Shown here one piece after another: positions 1 to 5,920 of a stretch of 13,041 bases of DNA; within the stretch, counting starts at the first letter, position 1, and each line of letters starts with the position of its first letter. Location: contig JBBRTW010000179.1 in assembly GCA_038244055.1 (NCBI GenBank), forward strand, positions 1 to 13,041. Reading direction: 5' to 3'. Position numbers and translations under genes: made by a program. The DNA is from DASPKW01 sp038244055 (GTDB taxonomy: Bacteria; Planctomycetota; Phycisphaerae; Tepidisphaerales; Tepidisphaeraceae). The notes under the pieces are model-generated. The model ran no database searches. It saw only the letters and a list, made by a program, of their open reading frames with translations, and was not told where the DNA came from.

Positions 1-35
1 TGGCCGTTACCAGGTCGTTCTTCCGTGAACGCATG

Positions 36-87
36 GGCTCCTCCGTGGTTGATGATGTTGTTGCGCAACTTCATCATAGGAGGAGCC
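36..87. repeat. Imperfect palindrome, hairpin-forming
   Basis: GGCTCCTCC at 36-44 pairs with GGAGGAGCC at 79-87. Inside, TGATGA pairs with TCATCA, and the centre is the palindrome GTTGCGCAAC, so the 52-bp unit can fold as a nearly continuous hairpin. No gene can be supported around it. It may be the end of an upstream transcript or one copy of a dispersed palindromic element. No T-tract follows, so it is not a standard intrinsic terminator. Confidence 0.6.
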
Positions 88-121
88 TTGCGTTTAAGCG
101 GCGAACTTGGAACTACTGTAG

Positions 122-245
122 CTCGACATTCCGATGTCGAGGCTTTGACGGGCCGGGTGAGAGCAGGGCATTCATTGGCGCGGACTCGACATCGGAATGT
201 CGAGGTACTGTGGGGCGCGATCGTTCTTCGGCGCGGACTCGACAT
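122..245. repeat. Mirrored CTCGACAT hairpin pair with a third partial copy
   Basis: CTCGACATTCCGATGTCGAG (122-141) is an 8-bp stem with a TCCG loop. Its exact reverse complement, CTCGACATCGGAATGTCGAG, lies at 185-204. GGCGCGGACTCGACAT occurs at 177-192 and again at 230-245, where the second hairpin arm is missing. The arrangement resembles a REP doublet (REPIN-like): two short hairpins in inverted orientation 43 bp apart. The family is not identified by name. It lies downstream of the methyltransferase stop at 300, and bases 1-299 hold no supported gene. Confidence 0.7.
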
Positions 246-255
246 GCGCGCTGAT

Positions 256-290
256 CCGATTTGACATTTGCCATTTAACATTTTACATCG
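256..290. repeat. Degenerate heptad repeat tract (NNCATTT)
   Basis: Five units in 7-nt register: CCGATTT, GACATTT, GCCATTT, AACATTT, TACATCG. The tract ends about 10 nt from the stop codon of the minus-strand methyltransferase. It shares periodicity, though not sequence, with four other tracts in the window. Confidence 0.55.
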
Positions 291-299
291 CCCACCGAA

Positions 300-1094
300 C
301 TACATCGCGCCGCGCACGCAGCGCGCGATCATCCTCGGCGAATCATCCCCAAACTCCGTCCCATCGTAATTCCCCCACAATTCCTCCACGCGCAGCCCAT
401 TCCGTTCCAGCAGCAGCACCAGTTCCCTTGGGAAAATGCAGGTCATGTCGAACTCGAATTTCTGGCGTTTTTCCTGGCCGAACTCATCGAACCACTTGTA
501 GCGGAAGCCAACGTGCATGATCTGCTTGGACATGTCGCGGGTGATCTCGGTTTCGCGGAAGACGGTGCGGTTCATTTCCGGCACGAAAAACGCATCGCGC
601 TCCAGGCCTTTCTCGGAAGATTTGGCGAGCATGGCGTAATCGGGATTGAACAGATCGAGGAAAAATCGGCCGCGTGGCTTCATGTGGCGGACGACCGATT
701 GAAGCAATTGGTCCTGCTCCTCCAGTGTCGTGAACGCCAGCATCGTGTTGAAGAAAATGCACACCCAGTCGAATTTCTTCCCCAGGTCCAGCTTCATCGC
801 GTCGGCCTCCACCAGCGCCAGTTCCTTCTCCTTCAATCCCACTCCATCGCGCTTGCGCCGGGCGATCTCCAGCATCTCCGGCACATAATCCACCCCCACC
901 ACGCGATGCCCGGCCTGCGCGATCGGGATCGCCGCCCGGCCCGTGCCGGTGCCAATCTCTAAAATGGATTGTTTCTTCCCAGGGAGTTGCCCCAGAAAAA
1001 ACGGCACATCGCTCTGCAGCATCTCGTGCCGCTCGTTCTCCGCATCATAATACGCCGCTGTATCCCGGTACCGCCGCATCAACCGATTTGCCAT
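300..1094 (-). CDS. Class I SAM-dependent methyltransferase
   Basis: A 264-residue soluble protein with a Rossmann-type SAM site. Motif I is ILEIGTGTGRAAI at residues 44-56, the acidic end of beta-2 is GVDY around 67-70, VEADAM follows as motif II, and a later FDWVCIFFNTMLAF strand matches motif IV. This is the Methyltransf_25/11 fold; the substrate cannot be read from sequence. The reading frame is open further upstream, but the ATG at 1094 is preceded by AGAGGAAG about 6 nt away and starts at a normal MANRLMRRYRDTAAYYD N-terminus. The gene begins inside the last 50 bp of cimA on the same strand, so it is probably the second gene of a cimA operon and falls under the same attenuator. No terminator follows, only palindromic and heptad repeats. 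Confidence 0.85.
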   Translation of the reverse strand: MANRLMRRYRDTAAYYDAENERHEMLQSDVPFFLGQLPGKKQSILEIGTGTGRAAIPIAQAGHRVVGVDYVPEMLEIARRKRDGVGLKEKELALVEADAMKLDLGKKFDWVCIFFNTMLAFTTLEEQDQLLQSVVRHMKPRGRFFLDLFNPDYAMLAKSSEKGLERDAFFVPEMNRTVFRETEITRDMSKQIMHVGFRYKWFDEFGQEKRQKFEFDMTCIFPRELVLLLERNGLRVEELWGNYDGTEFGDDSPRMIARCVRGAM

Positions 1095-2694
1095 GTTGCG
1101 CTTCCTCTTCCACGTGCAGCAAGTGATATTCGTAGGCATCGACCAGCGCCTGCCAACTCGCATCGATGATGTTTCCGCTCACGCCAACGGTGCCAAAAAG
1201 TTCCTTGCTGCCATCGCGGCGGATGCGCCTCGATTCGATTACGACGCGCACCGCGGCGGCCGTCTCATCGCGGCTGTTGATCACCCGCACTTTGTAATCC
1301 ACCAGGTGAACATCCTTGATGGCCGGCATGTGATTTTTCAGCGACAAGCGAAGCGCTGTATCCAGTGCGTTGACGGGGCCGTCTCCCTCGCCAACGCGGT
1401 GCTCGGTGATGGCCGGGTCGCCTACGCGCATTTTGATGGTCGCCTCCGAAACCGCCTCGCCGCCGCTTTGCTTGTTGACGGTCACACGATAGTGATCGAG
1501 CTGGAAGAACGCATGATGCCGGCCGATCTGCTTGCGGAGAAGAAGCTCAAAACTCGCCTCGGCCGACTCGAACTGATAGCCGAGATTCTCCAGATCCTGC
1601 ACCTGCATCAGCACGCGCCGCAGGGTCTCTTTATCATTCTCGATGTTGAATTTCCGCCCGGCCTTGGTGGCGATATTCGATACACCCGACAATTCCGAGA
1701 CCAGGATGCGCCGGGTGTTTCCCACCGATTCCGGCGCGACGTGCTCGTAAGTGGAGACATCCTTCTGCACCGCGTGAACGTGCATCCCGCCCTTGTGCGC
1801 GAAGGCCGATGTGCCGACGTAAGGCTGGCCGGAGACCAGGTTGTAGTTGGCGATTTCGTAGACGTAGCGCGAGGTTTCGGTCAGGCGGGTCAATGTGTTT
1901 GGCTGAAGGCAGTCGAGTTTGTATTTAAGCTGAAGGTTGGCGATGAGCGTGATCAGGTCCATGTTGCCACAGCGCTCGCCGACGCCGTTGATGGTGCCCT
2001 GGGCGTGATCGGCGCCGACATGGATGGCCGCCTGGGCGTTGGCGACGGCCAGGCCGCAGTCGTTGTGGGTGTGGATGCCGACCATGGCCGAGCTATGCCG
2101 TTTAACCGCCGCCGTCGCCTCGGCCACGACCTCGGGCATCGATCCGCCATTGGTATCGCACAGGGCCAGCACCGATGCCCCCGCCTCCTCGGCCGCCCGC
2201 AGGGTTTTCAGTGCATATTCCGGGTTGCGGCGGTAGGTGTCGAAGAAATGCTCCGCATCGTACACCACCTGCCGCCCGGCCGATTTCATCAACCGAACCG
2301 TGTCCGCGATCATCGCGATGTTTTCTTCCAGCGTTACGCCCAGCACCACCTGCACCTGATGATCGCTGGTCTTGCCGACGATCGTCACCACCGGCGTCTG
2401 GGCGGCCAGCAGCGCCTTCATCCCCGGATCATCTTCGGCCTTGATTCCGCGCCTGCGGGTCATGCCGAAGGCGGCGACTTTGGCGTGCTTGAGATGCAAC
2501 TCGCGCACCTCGCGGAAAAAGGCCTCATCCTTGGGATTGGAAAGCGGGAAACCGCCTTCGACATAGTCCACGCCCAGGTCATCCAGGCGCTGCGCGATCA
2601 GCAGCTTATCCTGCAATGACAGGCTGAATCCCTCGCCCTGCGTGCCATCGCGGAGCGTGGTGTCGTAGATTTCGATCCGGCGTGTCGGGGTCAT
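1045..2694 (-). CDS. cimA: (R)-citramalate synthase CimA
   Basis: A 549-residue enzyme of the DRE-TIM metallolyase superfamily (isopropylmalate, homocitrate and citramalate synthases). It would condense acetyl-CoA with pyruvate to (R)-citramalate, opening the threonine-independent route to isoleucine. DTTLRDGTQGEG at residues 11-22 carries the metal and substrate Arg/Asp, HTHNDCGLAVANAQ at 208-221 has the two metal-binding His, GVGERCGN follows at 237-244, and residues ~400-525 form the LeuA-type regulatory dimer domain. The long form (about 520-550 residues) with DGTQGEG and this C-terminal domain is typical of the TIGR00977-type CimA rather than LeuA. The C-terminal domain suggests allosteric feedback, expected to be by isoleucine. 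The start lies downstream of a leader peptide and terminator (2757-2912). The nearest SD-like sequence, AAAGG, is rather far away, about 13 nt. Confidence 0.93.
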   Translation of the reverse strand: MTPTRRIEIYDTTLRDGTQGEGFSLSLQDKLLIAQRLDDLGVDYVEGGFPLSNPKDEAFFREVRELHLKHAKVAAFGMTRRRGIKAEDDPGMKALLAAQTPVVTIVGKTSDHQVQVVLGVTLEENIAMIADTVRLMKSAGRQVVYDAEHFFDTYRRNPEYALKTLRAAEEAGASVLALCDTNGGSMPEVVAEATAAVKRHSSAMVGIHTHNDCGLAVANAQAAIHVGADHAQGTINGVGERCGNMDLITLIANLQLKYKLDCLQPNTLTRLTETSRYVYEIANYNLVSGQPYVGTSAFAHKGGMHVHAVQKDVSTYEHVAPESVGNTRRILVSELSGVSNIATKAGRKFNIENDKETLRRVLMQVQDLENLGYQFESAEASFELLLRKQIGRHHAFFQLDHYRVTVNKQSGGEAVSEATIKMRVGDPAITEHRVGEGDGPVNALDTALRLSLKNHMPAIKDVHLVDYKVRVINSRDETAAAVRVVIESRRIRRDGSKELFGTVGVSGNIIDASWQALVDAYEYHLLHVEEEAQHGKSVDAAVPGYSGVL

Positions 2695-2756
2695 CGCAAT
2701 ACCGTTACCTTTCGGGTCATTGCCATGCCAGGCGGGGCGGCTCCGATGAGTGGAGC

Positions 2757-2787
2757 AAAACGAAAACGCCCTGCCGCGGGGCAGGGC
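2757..2787 (-). terminator. Intrinsic terminator (attenuator) in the cimA leader
   Basis: On the minus strand GCCCTGCC, loop CCGC, GGCAGGGC forms an 8-bp perfect GC-rich stem, followed at once by GTTTTCGTTTTG. It sits between the leader ORF and the cimA start, about 60 nt upstream of the ATG, so it would cut transcription before cimA rather than after a gene. Its 5' arm can alternatively pair with CGCGGGTAGGGC at 2828-2817. Confidence 0.85.
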
Positions 2788-2857
2788 TGTCGTTGGTCAT
2801 TGAACCTGAACCATCGGCCCTACCCGCGCGGGGGGGTAATAATCGTGGGGGCGATGG
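2775..2857 (-). promoter_or_regulatory. Alternative RNA pairings of the cimA attenuator (1:2 and 2:3 stems)
   Basis: Segment 2 (CGCGGGTAGGGC, 2828-2817) pairs with segment 3 (GCCCTGCCCCGCG, 2787-2775) through 12 base pairs, one of them a G-U wobble, with a single bulged C at 2781. This antiterminator uses the terminator's 5' arm. Segment 1, inside the leader ORF (CCATCGCCC, 2857-2849), pairs with GGG-C-CGATGG at 2820-2811 through nine pairs with one bulged C, and would free the terminator. Segments 1:2, 2:3 and 3:4 are mutually exclusive, as in classical amino-acid operon attenuators. Pairings were read by eye; energies were not computed. Confidence 0.8.
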
Positions 2858-2876
2858 AAATGATTGCAGTCATCAT
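2820..2876 (-). CDS. Isoleucine-rich leader peptide of cimA
   Basis: An 18-residue ORF, MMTAIISIAPTIITPPRG, with five Ile codons (residues 5, 6, 8, 12, 13) and a TAG stop. It would act as a sensor: ribosomes stalled at Ile codons when charged tRNA-Ile is scarce leave the stop-codon region free to form the antiterminator. Ribosomes reaching the stop would cover CGCGGGTAGGGC and let the terminator form. The Ile content fits the job of the downstream enzyme, which commits pyruvate to isoleucine. No Shine-Dalgarno sequence is visible, and the predicted transcript start is only 2-3 nt before the ATG, so translation may be leaderless or nearly so. The two ATG codons are adjacent, so the second (2873) is also possible. 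Confidence 0.8.
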   Translation of the reverse strand: MMTAIISIAPTIITPPRG

Positions 2877-2884
2877 GTGCGAAT

Positions 2885-2912
2885 ATCGTAGCGGCTTGGT
2901 CGGAAAGGTCAA
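2885..2912 (-). promoter_or_regulatory. Sigma-70-type promoter for the cimA leader
   Basis: On the minus strand TTGACC (2912-2907), a 16-nt spacer, then TACGAT (2890-2885). The -35 matches consensus at 5 of 6 positions and the -10 at 4 of 6. Transcription would begin near 2878, almost on the leader ATG at 2876. The heptad tract at 2926-3040 lies directly upstream. Confidence 0.55.
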
Positions 2913-2925
2913 TCGTGCGGGGAGC

Positions 2926-3040
2926 ATTGCGGATTGTCGATTGCGGATTGCGGATTGAAAACGCCAGACAATGGACCATGGGCAATTGACAATGGACAAA
3001 TCAATCCACAATCCGCAATCGACAATCGACAATGCGATCA
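2926..3040. repeat. Heptad repeat tract, two arms in inverted orientation
   Basis: Arm one (2926-2960) reads ATTGCGG, ATTGTCG, ATTGCGG, ATTGCGG, ATTGAAA. Arm two (2971-3033) reads ATGGACC, ATGGGCA, ATTGACA, ATGGACA, AATCAAT, CCACAAT, CCGCAAT, CGACAAT, CGACAAT, all in 7-nt register. CCGCAAT is the reverse complement of ATTGCGG, so the outer ends pair as an inverted repeat of roughly 28-30 bp with few mismatches. The tract fills the gap between the pseudopilin stop (3038-3040) and the cimA promoter. Confidence 0.75.
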
Positions 3041-3769
3041 GTTCTTATCAAAGTTATTCCAGATCGTATCCGCATCGGGATTGGTCTCATCCAGATACAG
3101 CGACATCGTGGCTGAAAAACCAACGGACTGGATTTGCTTCTGCTGCTTGTCGTAGGCCGCCGTATCCACCGGGCGGGCCGAGCGATCCGCGAAGAGCACA
3201 TTCACCTTTTTATGATGCACCGAAGTGAAATCCGGTGATGACAGCGGAATCCCCAGCACATCCGACAGGATCGCCTTGTTCTTCAACCGGGTCATCCGCG
3301 CCATTGGAGTCTTGGGAATCGCCCCGGCCCATTCCACGCTTGGCCGGCTGGTGTACCCCACGCGCGTCAGCACGCCCGCGACGCCCGGAGGCCAGGGATT
3401 TTCGGGCGTCTGGAACTGCCAGCGCGGATCGTTCTGGCTCGGGCAGTAAAAGGCCTGCGGGGCATCCATGAGGTTGGCCTGATAGATGCAACCCATGAGT
3501 CCGAAGGCCCCGCTGCTGTCGGAGATGAAATAGCCGGTCCAGGATTGACCGGTGCTATAGCCGATGGGAATCTGGTCTTTATTCTGGTTGGCGTACAACT
3601 GATAGACGGTGCCGAGTTGGCGGAGATTGCTCAGGCATTTGACGTTGTTGGCCTGTTCGCGCGCCTTGCTCAAGGCCGGCATCAGGATCGCGATCAGCAG
3701 CGCGATGATCCCAATGACCACCAGCAACTCGACCAGCGTAAAGGCACGGGCGATCGGTTTTCTAAGCAT
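3038..3769 (-). CDS. Prepilin-type N-terminal cleavage/methylation domain protein (pseudopilin-like)
   Basis: A 243-residue protein with the N-terminus MLRKPIARA-FTLVELLVVIGII, the prepilin peptidase site and hydrophobic helix of type IV pilins and type II secretion pseudopilins. Ala instead of Gly precedes the mature Phe, which is common in planctomycete members. After the helix come a KAREQANNVKCLSNLRQLG segment and, near residues 190-205, HHKKVNVLFADRSARPVD, which resembles the H-X9-DG domain of these families with DR in place of DG. The ATG at 3769 has GGAG 6 nt upstream; an ATG five codons earlier (3784) is possible but weaker. A TATAGA -10-like box lies at 3823-3818 without a clear -35. 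Such proteins are very numerous in planctomycetes and their individual roles are mostly unknown. Confidence 0.85.
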   Translation of the reverse strand: MLRKPIARAFTLVELLVVIGIIALLIAILMPALSKAREQANNVKCLSNLRQLGTVYQLYANQNKDQIPIGYSTGQSWTGYFISDSSGAFGLMGCIYQANLMDAPQAFYCPSQNDPRWQFQTPENPWPPGVAGVLTRVGYTSRPSVEWAGAIPKTPMARMTRLKNKAILSDVLGIPLSSPDFTSVHHKKVNVLFADRSARPVDTAAYDKQQKQIQSVGFSATMSLYLDETNPDADTIWNNFDKN

Positions 3770-3908
3770 CCTCAACTCCGGCATGTCCCATCAGGCGAAT
3801 ACCCACTCCGCACTCATTCTATACTGCCCAACCCCAAATCGGACCATCATCTCCACAAAAGCAAATTCCAGAGATGCGATTACCCCTCATTGATATTGTT
3901 TTTTTCTC

Positions 3909-4013
3909 TGAACCCTGAACCCTGAACCCTGAATCCTGAACCCTGAACCCTGAACCCCGAACCCTGAACCCTGAACCCCGAACCCTGAACCCCGAACCCT
4001 GAACCCCGAACCC
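3909..4013. repeat. Tandem heptad array (TGAACCC)15, G-rich on the minus strand
   Basis: Fifteen 7-bp units in perfect register: TGAACCC or CGAACCC, with one TGAATCC. The array ends 3 nt before the TAG stop of the minus-strand cupredoxin gene, so it would be the 3' end of that transcript, read as (GGGTTCA)n. Runs of three or more G every 4 nt meet the usual G-quadruplex pattern. No recognisable terminator hairpin is present beside it. Confidence 0.95.
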
Positions 4014-4016
4014 CTA

Positions 4017-4385
4017 CTACTGCACCGAAACCGTTCCGCGCATCCTAGGGTGCAATGTGCAGGAATACGATATATTCCCCGGCTTAGCGAAGCGAACCGT
4101 AAACGAGCCTCCCGGACCAATATTGCCGGAATTAAATGATCCATCCACCGCCGTCACCGTGTGGTCGCGATCGTCTCCGTTCACCCAGACGACCGTATCC
4201 CCCGCGCGAATCGTCAACTTGGCGGGTGTGAATGCGCCGCCGCGAATGCTTACCGTGTAACTGCGCGGCGCGTTGGGATCCTTGATCGGGTCCTTGGCAT
4301 CTTTCGCCTCCACGGGGCGCGCGGTCGATAACACCAGCGCAAGGCCGGCGATCAAGGTGGCGAGGATGGAAAGGCGGGCGGTCAA
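4017..4385 (-). CDS. Small secreted cupredoxin (plastocyanin/amicyanin-like)
   Basis: A 122-residue protein with a Sec signal peptide (MTARLSILATLIAGLALVLS, cleavage predicted after VEA at residue 27) and one cupredoxin domain at ~42-122. Type 1 copper ligands are all visible: His75 in DDRDHTV, then Cys109, His112 and Met115 in YSCTLHPRM. It should be a periplasmic blue-copper electron carrier; its partners are unknown. The start codon is TTG at 4385 with no SD. No in-frame ATG lies close upstream, and the TTG places the signal peptide correctly. It is divergent from the HD gene, with 77 bp between starts, and its stop directly abuts the G-rich heptad array. Confidence 0.88.
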   Translation of the reverse strand: MTARLSILATLIAGLALVLSTARPVEAKDAKDPIKDPNAPRSYTVSIRGGAFTPAKLTIRAGDTVVWVNGDDRDHTVTAVDGSFNSGNIGPGGSFTVRFAKPGNISYSCTLHPRMRGTVSVQ

Positions 4386-4462
4386 GGCGGTTGATTCAGC
4401 CGGTGCTACTGCAATGTTATCGGTATGGCGGTCTGCCCGGACTTCAACATAATACCATACCG

Positions 4463-5920
4463 ATGGCCGAGAAGATCATTCGCGATCCCGTACACGACGT
4501 TATCGCCTTCCAGACGGGCAGGCCGCTGGATGCGCTTCTCTTCAAGCTCATCAACGCGGCCGAGTTCCAAAGATTGCGGCGGATCATGCAGTTGGGCATG
4601 GCCCATCTGGCCTATCCAGGGGCCACCCACTCTCGGTACGGGCATAGCCTGGGCGTGCTGGAAACGGCCCGGAAGATGCTATTTCACATCGAGCAATCCA
4701 CTTCCTCCATCAATGAAGAGGGTCGGACCGTCTGTTTGGTTAGTGCCCTGCTCCACGATCTGGGTCATGGCCCGTTTTCCCACGTCTTTGAGCGGGTCTC
4801 CGGATTTCCCCATGAGAAACTGACCCTTCGCGTGGTCCAGGACCCCGATAGCGAGGTACACCGGCTCCTCTGGCAACATGACCGATTCTTGCCGGAAAAG
4901 GTGGCGGCGTTTTTCACGGTCGAAGCCAGCCAGCGGACGTTTTTCAACGATGTGATCTCCTCCCAACTCGATGCCGATCGCTTCGATTATCTCCTCCGCG
5001 ACAGCCATATGTCCGGCAGCCGCTACGGAGAGTTCGATCTCGAGTGGCTCCTGCATGCCCTGACGGTGGATGAAACAGGCCGGCGACTGGCGGTGACCTG
5101 GAAGGGCATCAGCGCCATCGAGGATTACCTCCACGCCCGCTACAATATGTATCGCAATGTGTATTTCCATAAGGTGGTGCGTTCGGCCGAGGGAATGGTC
5201 AAACTCGCCCTCCAGCGCGCCCGCAGATTGGCGGTGCAGGACCGCCTCAAATGGCCTCTGCGCGAAAGCGCCGTCCATCGCGCCCTGCTCGGCCAGCGCC
5301 TGACCATCGGCCAGTTCACGGACCTGGACGATGTCGCCATCAACTACTGCTTTAAGATCTGGGCCCAGGGGGATGATGCGGTGCTGGCGCGAATTTGCCA
5401 TGGGCTGATGTTCCGCAAAGTTTACAAGACGATTGATCTCTCCGGGATGGATGCGGCCGATGCCCGAGCTGCCTTCGAGCGTGCCGCCGAGGCGGTGCAG
5501 AGCGCCGGCGGCGATCGCAATTACGACCTGTTTCTCGATGAGCCTGCCGACACACCCTACGAGAGCGACGTGACCGGCCATGCCGATGAAGCGGCCATCG
5601 TCGTCCGCGAATCCTCCGGGAAACTGACGGCCTTCAACGAAATATCTCCCGTGCCCGAAGCGTTGAATCGGCGCTTGATGTTCCGCCGCATTCATGTCGC
5701 GGCCGAGTACCGCGATGTCGCGGCCAAGGTCTTACTCCCTCTCCTGTACTCGGGAGATGCATTGCCCCCTCTCCTGTACTCGGGAGAGGGTGGGGGTGAG
5801 GGTGTCTTTTCGGCGAAAAAAGCATCACTTTCCAAATCGAATGAAGGCCCTCACCCTAACCCTCTCCCGAGTACAGGAGAGGGGACCAGAACAGGAGAGG
5901 GGACCGGAGCCACACCATGA
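4463..5920 (+). CDS. HD-domain phosphohydrolase (SAMHD1/dGTPase-like) with repeat-derived C-terminus
   Basis: A 485-residue protein starting MAEKIIRDPVHDVIAF. The metal site is recognisable: THSRYGHSLGV (His61), LLHDLGHGPFSH (His98-Asp99, His102) and QLDADRFDYLLRD (Asp170/172), the arrangement of YdhJ/SAMHD1-like HD proteins that hydrolyse nucleotides. The true substrate is not known. The ATG at 4463 is chosen because RDPVHD is the usual N-terminus; a TTG-initiated extension from 4391 would add 24 unlike residues. From about residue 425 the frame runs through a palindromic repeat pair (LLPLLYSGD..., later PHPNPLPSTGEG), giving a low-complexity tail of ~60 residues that is probably not part of the original protein. 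Its stop TGA overlaps the ATG of the pectate lyase gene. Confidence 0.85.
   Translation: MAEKIIRDPVHDVIAFQTGRPLDALLFKLINAAEFQRLRRIMQLGMAHLAYPGATHSRYGHSLGVLETARKMLFHIEQSTSSINEEGRTVCLVSALLHDLGHGPFSHVFERVSGFPHEKLTLRVVQDPDSEVHRLLWQHDRFLPEKVAAFFTVEASQRTFFNDVISSQLDADRFDYLLRDSHMSGSRYGEFDLEWLLHALTVDETGRRLAVTWKGISAIEDYLHARYNMYRNVYFHKVVRSAEGMVKLALQRARRLAVQDRLKWPLRESAVHRALLGQRLTIGQFTDLDDVAINYCFKIWAQGDDAVLARICHGLMFRKVYKTIDLSGMDAADARAAFERAAEAVQSAGGDRNYDLFLDEPADTPYESDVTGHADEAAIVVRESSGKLTAFNEISPVPEALNRRLMFRRIHVAAEYRDVAAKVLLPLLYSGDALPPLLYSGEGGGEGVFSAKKASLSKSNEGPHPNPLPSTGEGTRTGEGTGATP
5735..5900. repeat. REPIN-like long palindrome of CCCTCTCCTGTACTCGGGAG elements
   Basis: The element at 5766-5802 and the one at 5848-5884 are inverted copies matching at 35 of 37 positions, separated by 45 bp. 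Each element also holds its own hairpin (CCTCTCC..GGGAGAGG, with a GTAC core). Partial copies flank them at 5735-5756 and ~5886-5898 (ACAGGAGAGGGGACC). Another copy is at 11453-11477. This is the widespread CCCTCACCC/GGGAGAGGG type of dispersed palindrome, here inside the 3' end of an ORF. Confidence 0.9.

Noticed and set aside
25..264. A short plus-strand ORF in the first 300 bases
   Set aside because: It runs through palindromic and inverted repeats, has no SD and no recognisable protein features.
1093..2619. A 508-codon open frame on the plus strand
   Set aside because: It is antisense to cimA in a GC-rich region; the cimA strand has all family motifs and the plus-strand translation resembles no protein I recognise.
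3909..4013. CRISPR array
   Set aside because: The units are 7 bp with no spacers, so this is a simple tandem array.
4679..5695. A 338-codon open frame on the minus strand
   Set aside because: Antisense shadow of the HD phosphohydrolase, which has a clear metal-binding site.
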